In this document: positions 7,212-15,981 of the stretch, one piece after another
Layout of the letters: every line of letters begins with the position of its first letter
How positions within the stretch are numbered: position 1 is the first letter of the stretch
Assembly (NCBI GenBank): GCA_016844605.1
Contig: JAENJD010000017.1
Coordinates: 1-38,595, forward strand
Direction of reading: 5' to 3'
Length of the DNA: 38,595 bases
Origin: Steroidobacteraceae bacterium
GTDB lineage: Bacteria > Pseudomonadota > Gammaproteobacteria > Steroidobacterales > Steroidobacteraceae
Notes under the pieces: generated by a model
Database searches by the model: none
Told to the model about the DNA's origin: nothing
The model's input: the letters and a program-made list of their open reading frames with translations, nothing else
Position numbers and translations under genes: made by a program

Positions 7212-7685
7212 ATGAATACGCCGCGTGAACAGGTGCTGGCGCAATTGCAGACTTCAGTCGGCAGGGAAGTGCGCGTCAGCGACTGGCTCGACATCTCGCA
7301 GCAGCGTGTCGATGCCTTCGCGGATGCGATCGACGACCACCAGTGGATCCATTGCGATCCGGCCCGCGCAGCGAAAGATTCACCCTATGGCGGGACGATT
7401 GCGCACGGCTACCTGACACTCGCGCTCTACACGACGCTGCGCGGACTCATGCTGGATGACCGCTCGACGCTTCCCGGTGTGCGCAATGTCATCAACTACG
7501 GCATCAACAAGCTGCGCTTTCCAAGTGCCGTGCGGGTCGGCAGCAGGATGCGCGCGCGGGTGACGCTGGAGGCGGTCGAGGAGGTCAGCGGCGGCCTGCA
7601 GATAACCGAGCAGTACACGGCCGAGGTCGAGGGCAGCAGCAAGCCCGCGTGTGTCGCCGAAGTCATCATGCGGCTCTATTTCTAG
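7212..7685 (+). CDS. MaoC family (R)-specific enoyl-CoA hydratase-like protein
   Basis: The 157-aa hot-dog fold protein carries the hydratase-2 motif (AIDDHQWIHCDPARA, candidate catalytic Asp42 and His47) and GGTIAHGYLTLAL. It resembles the NodN/MaoC single-domain branch. Enzymes of this type convert enoyl-CoA from beta-oxidation into (R)-3-hydroxyacyl-CoA, the PHA synthase substrate. Being 37 nt downstream of phaC supports a PhaJ-like precursor role. Substrate chain length cannot be read from the sequence. The RND adaptor starts 11 nt after its stop. Confidence 0.87.
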   Translation: MNTPREQVLAQLQTSVGREVRVSDWLDISQQRVDAFADAIDDHQWIHCDPARAAKDSPYGGTIAHGYLTLALYTTLRGLMLDDRSTLPGVRNVINYGINKLRFPSAVRVGSRMRARVTLEAVEEVSGGLQITEQYTAEVEGSSKPACVAEVIMRLYF

Positions 7686-7696
7686 CGGGCTTCCAG

Positions 7697-8782
7697 ATGC
7701 TGAATCAATCCAGACGGCCAATGATGATTGTCATCGCGGTGCTGGTGATCGCGGCGGCCGTCTATGCCTACACCAGCCGCCGGCCGGACGCCCCTGCCGC
7801 GGATGCCGCTGTCGAAAGCGCGCCAGAGTCGGTCGCTGTCATCACGGCGCCGGTCGTGCAAAAACCCATCGCGGTCAGGATCGAGGCGTTGGGAACCGCG
7901 CATGCCAACGAGGCGGTCGATATCACGTCGAAAGCCGGTAACAAGGTGATCGAGGTGCGCTTCGACGAGGGCCAATGGGTGCGCCGCGGCGAGGTGCTCG
8001 TCGAACTGGACGGCGCGCAGGACCGGGCCGACCTGGCTGCGGCCGAGGCCGCGCTGGCCGAAAGCAGGAGCGCCTACGAACGTGGCCGCGGCCTGTTTAC
8101 GCAGCAAGCCGTGTCGCAATCGCAACTCGAGCAGATCGAGGCGACGCTGAAAGGCAACTCGGCACGGGTTGCATCAGCGGCGGCGCGCGTGGCCGACACG
8201 GTGATCCGCGCGCCCTTCGATGGCCGTGTCGGGTTGCGGCGCGTCAGTGTCGGCGCCCTGGTGAGCCCGGGTGCGATTATCACGACGCTCGACGATACGC
8301 GCACCATGAAGATCGACTTCGACGTGCCCGAGACGTTCCTTGCGATCCTGAAGCCGGGCCTTGCCGTCGCCGCAAAGAGCATCGCCTATCCTGAGGAATC
8401 GTTCGACGGCGCGGTGGAATCCGTGGATTCACGGGTCGATCCTGTCACGCGTTCGATCAGGGTGCGTGCCCGCCTGCCTAATCCAAAGGGATTCCTGCGG
8501 CCGGGCATGTTCCTGACCGTCGTCGTCAGCCGCGAACCGCTGCCGGGCCTGGTCGTGCCGGAACAGGCTCTGGTGCCCGAGCGTGGCGAGGTCTATGTGT
8601 TCGTGGTCGCGGACGGGCGCGCGTCGCGCCGCGTCGTCACGATTGGCCGGCGCAGCCCCGGTGAAGTCGAGATATTGGCGGGTGTCGCCGCTGGCGAGCG
8701 TGTCGTCATCGAAGGCACGCAGCAGATCCGCGACAACAGCGCCGTGCACGAACTCGAGTCCGCACCGACGGCCGCAGGCTAG
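7697..8782 (+). CDS. RND efflux periplasmic adaptor (membrane fusion protein)
   Basis: The protein has about 361 aa from ATG 7697. An N-terminal membrane anchor (MMIVIAVLVIAAAVYAY) comes first. A lipoyl half-motif follows (VIEVRFDEGQWVRRGEVLVELDG), then a helical hairpin (RADLAAAEAALAESRSAYER to LKGNSARVASAAARVAD). After that come the second lipoyl half (VIRAPFDGRVGLRRVSVGAL) and beta-barrel and membrane-proximal domains. It bridges the inner-membrane pump and an outer-membrane channel. No outer-membrane factor is encoded nearby, so it probably uses a TolC-like partner made elsewhere. The pump starts 12 nt downstream. Confidence 0.92.
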   Translation: MLNQSRRPMMIVIAVLVIAAAVYAYTSRRPDAPAADAAVESAPESVAVITAPVVQKPIAVRIEALGTAHANEAVDITSKAGNKVIEVRFDEGQWVRRGEVLVELDGAQDRADLAAAEAALAESRSAYERGRGLFTQQAVSQSQLEQIEATLKGNSARVASAAARVADTVIRAPFDGRVGLRRVSVGALVSPGAIITTLDDTRTMKIDFDVPETFLAILKPGLAVAAKSIAYPEESFDGAVESVDSRVDPVTRSIRVRARLPNPKGFLRPGMFLTVVVSREPLPGLVVPEQALVPERGEVYVFVVADGRASRRVVTIGRRSPGEVEILAGVAAGERVVIEGTQQIRDNSAVHELESAPTAAG

Positions 8783-8794
8783 CCGGCCCGACCG

Positions 8795-11700
8795 ATGAAG
8801 CTCTCAGAACTCTCGATCAGGCGGCCGGTGTTCGCGACGGTCGTCAGCCTGCTGCTGGTGATCCTGGGCCTCATTTCGCTGACCCGGCTCGCAGTCCGCG
8901 AGTACCCGGAAGTGGATCCGGTGTTCGTGTCGGTCCAGACCAATTACCTGGGCGCAGGCGCCGTGATCGTCGAGAACAAGATCACTCAGGTGATCGAGGA
9001 CCGCATCGCCGGCCTCGAGGGAATTGAAACGCTGCGTTCCAGTTCCCGGGATGGACGCTCGGCGATCAATATCGAGTTCAGCAGCGATCGCGACGTGGAC
9101 GCAGCCGCCAACGACATCCGCGATCGTGTCGGGCGCGTCATCGACGACCTGCCGCAGGAAGCCGATCCGCCAGAGATCCAGAAGGCCGAGTCCATCGGCG
9201 AGGCGGTCATGTACCTCAACCTGTCCAGCGACCGCATGTCGGTGCTGGAACTGACCGACTATGCCGAGCGGGTGCTGGTCGACCAGCTGTCCGCGGCGCC
9301 CGGCGTCGCGCGCGTCAATATCAACGGCGAGCGCCGGCAGGCGGTGCGGATCTGGATCGATCGCCAGGCGCTGGCCGCCCGTGCCCTGACAGTCGCCGAC
9401 ATCGAGAGCTCGCTGCGGCGCGAAAACGTCGAGCTGCCGGCGGGCCGACTCGAATCCAGCGCACGCGAATTCGCATTGCGCACCGACACCGGCCTCTCAC
9501 GGGTCGAGGACTTCCGCAAGCTGTCAATCGGGCGCGGTCCCGACGGCTACCTGGTCAGACTCGGCGATGTCGCGCGGGTCGAGCTCGGCGCGGAGAACGA
9601 GCGCAGCGTGTCCCGTTCGATGGGCCTGCCCGGCATCAGCCTCGGCATCGAGCAGAATTCGAAGGCGAACACGCTGGAAGTCGCGCAGCAGATCTATGCG
9701 ACGCTGGAACGCATCCAGCCCGGACTGCCCGCGGGCATGTCGCTGACCATCAATATCGACCGTGCGGACTCGATCAACGCATCGCTGCGGGAAGTCATGA
9801 TTGCGCTAGGGATTTCGCTGTCGCTGGTCCTGCTCGTCATCTACCTGTTCCTCGGCAATCTGCGTGCAACGCTGGTGCCGGCAGTAACCATCCCGATCTC
9901 GATCATTGCCACATTCATGTTCATGGATGTCATGGGCTATTCGATCAACGTGCTGACGCTGCTCGGCCTGGTGCTCGCGATCGGACTCGTCGTGGACGAC
10001 GCGATCGTCGTGCTCGAGAACATCTACCGCCGCGTCGAGCAGGGTCAGCCGCCATTGCTGGCCGCAATCGACGGCAGCCGCGAAATCGGCTTTGCCGTCA
10101 TCGCAACGACGCTGGTGCTGATCTCGGTATTCGTGCCGATCTCGTTCCTGCCCGGCACCATCGGCCGGTTGTTCCGCGAATTCGGCTTGACGCTCGCGTC
10201 GGCCGTACTGTTTTCGGCGCTGGTGGCGCTGACGCTGACGCCGATGATGACGTCGCGCCTGTTCCGCCAGGGGCAGCAACGCGGCGGGTTCGCACGGCGG
10301 CTCGATCGCTTTTTTCACGCGCTCTCGCAGGCCTACGAACAAAAGCTGCGGATGCTGCTCGATCGGCCGTGGCTGGTCATCGGTGGCACCGTCGTGCTGG
10401 CGGGTGTCGCCGTCATCGCTCTGAATGCACTGCCCCGTGAATTCGCGCCGCCCGGGGATCTCGGTTTCGTGCGCCTCGAACTCGATGCTCCCGAAGGTGC
10501 GAGTCTCGAGTACACCGAACGGCAGATGCTGCAGGCGGAGCGAATCCTGTTCCGCGAGGTGGATCGGTACGGCGACATCCGCCGCTTCATCATGCGCATC
10601 GGCAGCGGCAGCGCCACGGGCAGCACCGAGGTCAATGAGGTGCGCGGCTTCGTGCTGCTCACGGATTGGGGCAAGCGCAAGCGCAGCGCCATCGACGTGG
10701 CAGCTTCGCTCACCACGCAGTTCAAGGACCTGCCAGGCGTGCGCGCCCGCGCCTATGCGATGCAAGGCCTCGGTTCGCGCGGTTTCGGCAGACCGTTGCA
10801 GGTCGTCATCGGCGGTCCCGACTACCCGACACTTTCCGGCTGGAGTGACCGCATCCAGGATCTCGCACGGACGAATCCAGGACTGGTGGGCGTGGATTCG
10901 AATTTCCGGGAGCGCAAGCCTCAGATCGACGTGGCGGTGGACCGCGACCGCGCGGCGGAGTTGGGCATTTCACTGGAAACGGTCGGCCGCACGCTGGAAA
11001 CGGTGCTCGGATCGCGTGTGGTCACGACCTACGTGGATCGCGGCCGGGAATACAGGGTGATCCTGCAGGGCCAGGCACAGGATCGGGTCGTGCCTTCGGA
11101 CCTGCAGAATCTCTACGTCCGCTCCGATCGCAGCGGCGGACTGGTGCCGCTGTCCAATCTGGTGAAGCTGACCGAGACTTCCGGTGCGATGCAGCTGAAC
11201 CGCTACGACCGGATGCGTTCAATCACGATCAGCGCCGGGCTCGCGCCGGGCTACGCATTGGGCGACGCGGTACAGTACTTTCAGGAATTGATACGCACGG
11301 AACTGCCGCCGGCGGCCCGCCTGTCCTTCGACGGCGAGGCGCGCGAGTACCTGCGCACCCAGGGCCAGTTCTGGTCCACCTTCGCATTTGCAATCGCGAT
11401 CGTATTCCTGGTGCTCGCCGCGCTGTTCGAGAGCTTCAAACAACCGGCCGTCATCATGACGACCGTGCCACTCGCCCTGATTGGCGCCATCGCGGGCCTT
11501 GCGATCTTCCGGCTGGCGGGCAGCCCGATGTCGCTCAACATCTTCAGCCAGATCGCGATGATCATGCTGGTCGGGATTGCCGCAAAGAACGGCGTGCTGA
11601 TCGTCGAGTTCGCCAATCAGTTGCGCGACCAGGGCCTCGGGCGTGTCGAGGCAGTCACCCGGGCCGCGACGATCCGGCTGCGCCCGGTGCTGATGACGAG

Positions 11701-11950
11701 CCTGTGCACTGCGTTCGGGTCGCTGCCCTTCCTGCTGGCGTCGGGGGCCGGGTCCGAACAACGCAAGCCGATTGGCGTGGTCGTGTTCTTCGGAACGACC
11801 ATTGCCGTCCTGCTGACACTGTTTGCGGTGCCGGCAGTCTACGCACTGATGGCCGGGGAACACCGCTCGCCGAATTACCTGGCGGGGCTCATCGAGCGGC
11901 TGAGGGCTGCAGCGGCGCCGTCCGTGTCAAGCCGCGCTGACCCGTCTTAA
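8795..11950 (+). CDS. RND multidrug efflux pump, HAE1 family
   Basis: At 1051 aa it has the full AcrB-like length. It begins with MKLSELSIRRPVFATVVSLL, the usual first transmembrane helix, and contains two halves of six helices with large periplasmic loops. The TM4 proton-relay motif (GLVVDDAIVVLENIYRR, about residues 396-412) carries the Asp pair, and the second half has GIAAKNGVLIVEFANQ. It exports hydrophobic or amphiphilic compounds using proton motive force. Residue-level features place it in the MdtB/MexF-type proteobacterial group, but substrates cannot be predicted. Confidence 0.95.
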   Translation: MKLSELSIRRPVFATVVSLLLVILGLISLTRLAVREYPEVDPVFVSVQTNYLGAGAVIVENKITQVIEDRIAGLEGIETLRSSSRDGRSAINIEFSSDRDVDAAANDIRDRVGRVIDDLPQEADPPEIQKAESIGEAVMYLNLSSDRMSVLELTDYAERVLVDQLSAAPGVARVNINGERRQAVRIWIDRQALAARALTVADIESSLRRENVELPAGRLESSAREFALRTDTGLSRVEDFRKLSIGRGPDGYLVRLGDVARVELGAENERSVSRSMGLPGISLGIEQNSKANTLEVAQQIYATLERIQPGLPAGMSLTINIDRADSINASLREVMIALGISLSLVLLVIYLFLGNLRATLVPAVTIPISIIATFMFMDVMGYSINVLTLLGLVLAIGLVVDDAIVVLENIYRRVEQGQPPLLAAIDGSREIGFAVIATTLVLISVFVPISFLPGTIGRLFREFGLTLASAVLFSALVALTLTPMMTSRLFRQGQQRGGFARRLDRFFHALSQAYEQKLRMLLDRPWLVIGGTVVLAGVAVIALNALPREFAPPGDLGFVRLELDAPEGASLEYTERQMLQAERILFREVDRYGDIRRFIMRIGSGSATGSTEVNEVRGFVLLTDWGKRKRSAIDVAASLTTQFKDLPGVRARAYAMQGLGSRGFGRPLQVVIGGPDYPTLSGWSDRIQDLARTNPGLVGVDSNFRERKPQIDVAVDRDRAAELGISLETVGRTLETVLGSRVVTTYVDRGREYRVILQGQAQDRVVPSDLQNLYVRSDRSGGLVPLSNLVKLTETSGAMQLNRYDRMRSITISAGLAPGYALGDAVQYFQELIRTELPPAARLSFDGEAREYLRTQGQFWSTFAFAIAIVFLVLAALFESFKQPAVIMTTVPLALIGAIAGLAIFRLAGSPMSLNIFSQIAMIMLVGIAAKNGVLIVEFANQLRDQGLGRVEAVTRAATIRLRPVLMTSLCTAFGSLPFLLASGAGSEQRKPIGVVVFFGTTIAVLLTLFAVPAVYALMAGEHRSPNYLAGLIERLRAAAAPSVSSRADPS

Positions 11951-12179
11951 CTAGTTGAAAAATAAGAAGTTGATGGCTTCACGGCGGGGTTCCGGCGGCC
12001 CCGGCTGGTAGAATTTGGTCCTGAATGGATCGCTCCCGCTGTTCCTGCGGGCGCATCTCGAGAGGCCAAGGCTGAATATCCAGCCGCAGGCCGCCCGATC
12101 GAGGATGTCCGAACCCGGCGCGCGCCGGTGGCCTGGCCGGTATTTCCCGGTACTGGCTCGTGGGCGGAGGAGTCCGGGA
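11951..12179 (+). other. Intergenic stretch with small hairpins before the M32 gene
   Basis: These 229 nt separate the RND pump from the carboxypeptidase. I see a stem CCCGC/GCGGG (12035-12039 with 12047-12051), a GGCTG/CAGCC pair near 12070-12086 and several GC-rich inverted repeats. No T-tract follows any of them. A plus-strand frame runs through from 12015 but has no domain before the carboxypeptidase start. It could be a structured leader, but no known riboswitch or ncRNA core was recognised. Confidence 0.3.
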
Positions 12180-13625
12180 ATGGCGACCGCAACGCCCTAT
12201 CAGCAGCTCGAACAGGAGTTCCGCCGGCTGCACGCGTTTCGCGGCGTACTGGCGGTCTTGCGCTGGGATGCGGCCGTTACGATGCCGCGCGCAAGCGCCG
12301 ACGTACGCGGCGACCAGCTCGCCGCGCTGCAGATCGAGTGCCACACGCTTCTGGTGTCGCCGCGAATCTCGCGGCTGCGCGAGATGCGCCGTCTGCACGA
12401 TCACGCGATCGCGACGCCACCGACGCTGGTCGCGCGCATCGCGCGATCCGTGGCGCTCGCCGAGGCGCGCTGGCGTGAAGCGCGCGAGCAGAATGACTTC
12501 GGCGTGCTGGCGCCGCACCTCGATGAAGTCATCAAGCTGACGCGCAGCAAAGCCGAGCTGCTCGCCCAGCGATTCGGGCTCGATCCCTGGGACGCGCTTG
12601 CGGACGAATTCACGCCGGGGCTGCTTTCGCACGACATCGACGCGATCTTCACGCCGCTGATGCAGCGATTGCCGACACTCGTGACCGAGGCCATGGAAGT
12701 CCAGGCCGCGCATCCCGTGATCAAGATCGAGGGCCGTTTCTCGGCCAGCCGCCAGCGCGGCCTTTGCACCGACGTCATGAAGGCCCTGGGTTTTCCATTC
12801 GACCGGGGCCGCTTCGACGAAAGCGACCACCCGTTCACGGAGGGCGTGCCAGGCGATATCCGGGTCACGGCCAAATTCAACATTAGAGACCCGTTCCAGG
12901 GTTTGCTCGGCGCCTTGCATGAGACCGGCCAGGCCTTGTATGACCTCGGTCTGCCGGCGGAATGGGTAGACCAGCCGGTCGGCCAGGATCGCGGCATGGC
13001 GCTGGAGGAAAGCCAGTCGCTGCTTCTCGAGATGATCGTGGGCCGCAACAAGTCGTTCGTGTCCTGGCTGCGACCGTTGCTCGAAAAGCACTATGGCGCC
13101 GCGGGCCCGGAATGGTCCGATGAAAATCTCTATCGCCACCTGAATCGCGTCGAACGCGGGCCGAACCGCATGGAAGCCGACGAGCTGACCTACCAGACGC
13201 ACATCGGCTTGCGCTACGAACTCGAACGGCGCCTGCTTTCCGGTGATTTGGCGGTGAAGGATCTGCGTGAGGCCTGGCTTGAACTTTCCGCCGACCGTCT
13301 GGGACTGGTGCCCGCATCGGACCTCGAGGGCTGTCTGCAGGACATACACTGGGCATCGGGATCCTTCGGGCATTTTCCGTCCTATGGCGTAGGCGCCGTG
13401 ATTGCCGGCCAGCTCTGGGAATCGATACGCGAACAGCATCCGGGCATCGAGGCCGAAATCGCGGCCGGCCAGTTCGGCGGGCTGTTCGCCTGGCTGCGGG
13501 AGAGGGTGCATTCGCTGGGCGCAAAGATGGGCGTGCCGCAACTTGTGGAGCATGCGACAGGCCGGCCGCTGTCGGCGGCGCCATTCCTGCGCTATCTCGA
13601 GCGCAAGTACGTCTCGGAATTCTAG
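12180..13625 (+). CDS. M32 family carboxypeptidase (Taq type), altered zinc motif
   Basis: The protein has 481 aa from ATG 12180, preceded by GGAGGAG with a 7-nt gap. The all-helical M32 fold is recognisable from LRWDAAVTMP (about 27-36), FNIRDPFQGLLGALHETGQA (233-252), EESQSLLLEM (276-285) and SGSFGHFPSYGVGAVIAGQL. M32 enzymes are metal-dependent carboxypeptidases that trim peptide C-termini in the cytoplasm. The zinc motif is normally HEXXH; here it reads His247-Glu248-Thr-Gly-Gln251, so the second His ligand is Gln. The later HESQS box reads EESQS and keeps the presumed ligand Glu277. Gln variants may exist in a proteobacterial branch, so loss of activity cannot be assumed. ttcA starts 9 nt downstream. 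Confidence 0.9.
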   Translation: MATATPYQQLEQEFRRLHAFRGVLAVLRWDAAVTMPRASADVRGDQLAALQIECHTLLVSPRISRLREMRRLHDHAIATPPTLVARIARSVALAEARWREAREQNDFGVLAPHLDEVIKLTRSKAELLAQRFGLDPWDALADEFTPGLLSHDIDAIFTPLMQRLPTLVTEAMEVQAAHPVIKIEGRFSASRQRGLCTDVMKALGFPFDRGRFDESDHPFTEGVPGDIRVTAKFNIRDPFQGLLGALHETGQALYDLGLPAEWVDQPVGQDRGMALEESQSLLLEMIVGRNKSFVSWLRPLLEKHYGAAGPEWSDENLYRHLNRVERGPNRMEADELTYQTHIGLRYELERRLLSGDLAVKDLREAWLELSADRLGLVPASDLEGCLQDIHWASGSFGHFPSYGVGAVIAGQLWESIREQHPGIEAEIAAGQFGGLFAWLRERVHSLGAKMGVPQLVEHATGRPLSAAPFLRYLERKYVSEF

Positions 13626-13634
13626 AATACTGCC

Positions 13635-14450
13635 GTGATTCCGCTGCCAAAGGAAACTTCGGCCAATTTCCGGCGCCTCGCCGCGCGCCTGCGCGGCCTG
13701 GTTGGCAAGGCGATCACCGATTTCAGGATGATCGGCGAGGGCGATCGCGTGATGGTCTGCCTGTCTGGTGGCAAGGATTCCTACACGCTGCTCGATATGC
13801 TGCTGTCGCTGCAGCGCGCAGCGCCGGTCAGCTTCGAAATCTGCGCGGTCAACCTGGACCAGAAACAGCCCGGGTTTCCGGCGCGCGTGCTGCCCGACTA
13901 CCTCGAGGCGCTCGGCGTGCCATACCACGTGATCGAGCAGGACACCTACAGCGTCGTGCGCCGCGTGATACCGGAAGGCCGTACGCAATGCGGGCTGTGC
14001 AGCCGGCTGCGCCGCGGTGCCCTGTACCGCTTCGCGCGCGAGAATGGCTATACGCGAATCGCATTGGGTCATCACCGCGACGACATCGTAGAAACCTTTT
14101 TCCTGAACCTGTTTCACGGCGGGCGGCTGAAGGCGATGCCGCCGAAACTCCGGTCCGATGACGGCAGCAATGTCCTGATCCGGCCGCTTTGCTATGTGCC
14201 CGAGCGCGAAATCGCGCGCTACGCGCGTGCGCGCGAGTTCCCGATCATTCCCTGCACGTTGTGCGGCTCGCAGCCGAATCTGCAGCGAGTTGCGATGGGC
14301 AAGATGCTCGAGGCCTGGGACCGCGATCATCCCGGGCGTGTCGACTCGATTTTCACCGCGCTTTGCAATGTCGAGCCCTCGCATCTCGCCGATCCGCAGG
14401 TGTTCGATTTCGCCGCGCTCGAGCGCATGACCGCCGGACCCGGCTCCTGA
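13635..14450 (+). CDS. ttcA: tRNA 2-thiocytidine biosynthesis protein TtcA
   Basis: The 271-aa protein is a PP-loop ATPase ([16 protein letters not shown], residues 41-56) with the TtcA CXXC pairs C119/C122 and C207/C210, which hold the Fe-S cluster. The [20 protein letters not shown] segment at 144-163 is strongly conserved. It thiolates cytidine 32 of several tRNAs. It starts with GTG at 13635, and the N-terminus [20 protein letters not shown] matches family members. It is followed after one base by the phosphatase/ADP-ribosylglycohydrolase fusion, so it may lead the operon that includes the cassette at 14452-18037. Confidence 0.95.
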   Translation: MIPLPKETSANFRRLAARLRGLVGKAITDFRMIGEGDRVMVCLSGGKDSYTLLDMLLSLQRAAPVSFEICAVNLDQKQPGFPARVLPDYLEALGVPYHVIEQDTYSVVRRVIPEGRTQCGLCSRLRRGALYRFARENGYTRIALGHHRDDIVETFFLNLFHGGRLKAMPPKLRSDDGSNVLIRPLCYVPEREIARYARAREFPIIPCTLCGSQPNLQRVAMGKMLEAWDRDHPGRVDSIFTALCNVEPSHLADPQVFDFAALERMTAGPGS

Positions 14451-14451
14451 A

Positions 14452-15981
14452 GTGGCGCCACAGCCGCCGCCGCTGCCGAACAGCTATTGGGTCGTGCCGG
14501 GGCGCCTGCTCGCGGGCGAGCACCCGTCGGGACCGAACGGGTTGGCGACGCTTGAGCGGTTGCAGCGCCTGCTCGATGCGGGGATCGACTGCTTCATTGA
14601 CCTGACCGAGCCGGGCGAGCTGGACGCCTATGACAAGCTGCTGCCAAGGGCCCACGCAGCTGACGCGGTCGTCTACCTTCGCAGGCCCATCCGCGATCAC
14701 GGCCTGCCTGAATCCACGGAACAGATCGAAGTTATCCTGGACGCGCTGGATTCGAACCTCACCGACGGCCGGCAAATTTACCTTCATTGCCGCGCCGGCA
14801 TCGGCCGCACGAACCTGGTGACCGGCTGCTGGCTCGCGCGCGGCGGGCTGACAGGTGAGGAAGCGCTTCTGCGTCTCAACAAACTGTGGCGCGAAAGCGA
14901 GCGCTCGCAAACCTGGCCCAGCGTTCCCGAAACGCTGGCGCAGTGCGAATACGTGCGCAACTGGAGATCGCAGAGCCCGCGCGCGGCGACCCCGAATTCG
15001 GCGGCACCCGTGGCTGGCCCGACCTGGGCGGCCGCAACCGCGAGCGGCGATCAGCGCGATCGCTGCCGCGGCCTGCTGCTGGGTCTCGCGATGGGCGACG
15101 CGATCGGGCAGTCCACGCATGGCCTGCGACCGGGTCCGGTCGCGACGGATGGTGAATTGGGCGGCGGCGGTCCATTCAGCCTTCCTGCGGGCGCCTGGAC
15201 CGACAAGACGGCGATGGCCTTGTGTCTGGCGGAGAGTCTTGTGGAGCGCGGAGCGCTGGATGCCCGCGATCAATTGCAGCGATATCAGCAATGGCAGAGG
15301 GAAGGCCGCTGGACCAGCACCGGCAGCTGCATCGGGATCAGTCCGGCGACGGCGCGCGCGATTGCGACCGCGCTATGGACCGGGAATCCGTTCGCCGGCT
15401 CGCATGACCCGGCGCATGCGGATGCGGAACCACTGGCCCGGATCGGGCCGGCGGTCGTCTTTGGCCGCGGCAATCCGTGTGAAGCCGTCGAATCGGCGGT
15501 CAACTGCGCGCGTATCACGCATCAGGCGCCCGTGACACTGGATGCCGTGCGCTACTTCGCCGCGCTGCTCGCGGGTGCGCTTGCAGGCGCCGGCAAGGAA
15601 GAACTTCTCGCACCGTACTTCGCCCCGGCTCCGGGATTCTGGGATTCAGTGACATTGAAGAAGCGTGTCAATGACGTTGCCCTGGGATCGTGGAGGCGCA
15701 GCAAGCCGCGGGCCGTCCAGACCGGTACGAATGCGGCAACAGGCGCACTCGAGACCGCACTGTGGGCATTCGAGCATGGCAGCAGTCCTGCAGAATGCCT
15801 TGGCATCGCTGCGAGCTTCGGCGGTAACGCAGACATCACGGCCGCGATTGTCGGTCAGCTTGCCGGTGCACATTACGGCGCGGCCGCGCTGCCGCCGGCC
15901 TGGCGCACGGCGGTCGCGCGCGGCAGTGAAATCCAGGCGCTAGCCGATGCCCTATACGAGGCCGGGATGCGGCCAGCATGA
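14452..15981 (+). CDS. Dual-specificity phosphatase fused to a degenerate ADP-ribosylglycohydrolase
   Basis: The 509-aa protein (GTG start) has two parts. Residues about 10-170 form a cysteine phosphatase with the loop HCRAGIGRT (nucleophile Cys113, Arg119) and a plausible general acid in the RRPIRDHGLP segment. Residues about 203-500 match the ADP-ribosylglycohydrolase fold: RCRGLLLGLAMGDAIGQ, GAWTDKTAMALCLAESL, LETALWAF and GGNADITAAIVGQLAGA. The usual metal motifs are changed: TDDT to TDKT (250-253), FDIGNTT to IGISPAT, DTLEAALW to ATGALETALW, and GGDADT to GGNADI (457-462). The hydrolase half is therefore likely inactive or altered, perhaps an ADP-ribose or nucleotide sensor. The stop overlaps the next ATG by 4 nt. 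Confidence 0.85.
   Translation: MAPQPPPLPNSYWVVPGRLLAGEHPSGPNGLATLERLQRLLDAGIDCFIDLTEPGELDAYDKLLPRAHAADAVVYLRRPIRDHGLPESTEQIEVILDALDSNLTDGRQIYLHCRAGIGRTNLVTGCWLARGGLTGEEALLRLNKLWRESERSQTWPSVPETLAQCEYVRNWRSQSPRAATPNSAAPVAGPTWAAATASGDQRDRCRGLLLGLAMGDAIGQSTHGLRPGPVATDGELGGGGPFSLPAGAWTDKTAMALCLAESLVERGALDARDQLQRYQQWQREGRWTSTGSCIGISPATARAIATALWTGNPFAGSHDPAHADAEPLARIGPAVVFGRGNPCEAVESAVNCARITHQAPVTLDAVRYFAALLAGALAGAGKEELLAPYFAPAPGFWDSVTLKKRVNDVALGSWRRSKPRAVQTGTNAATGALETALWAFEHGSSPAECLGIAASFGGNADITAAIVGQLAGAHYGAAALPPAWRTAVARGSEIQALADALYEAGMRPA

Noticed and set aside
9806-10765. 319-codon minus-strand frame
   Set aside because: Antisense to the RND pump; His/Asp/Arg-rich shadow product.
12160-12180. 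Similarity of GGAGGAGTCCGGG to the RNase P RNA 5' region
   Set aside because: The following sequence is clearly the coding start of the M32 gene, and no other conserved RNase P element is present; the purine run is its ribosome-binding site.
11979-14384. 801-codon open frame on minus strand
   Set aside because: It lies wholly antisense to the M32 and ttcA genes, which have clear domains. Long antisense frames are common in GC-rich DNA, and its product has no recognisable motif.
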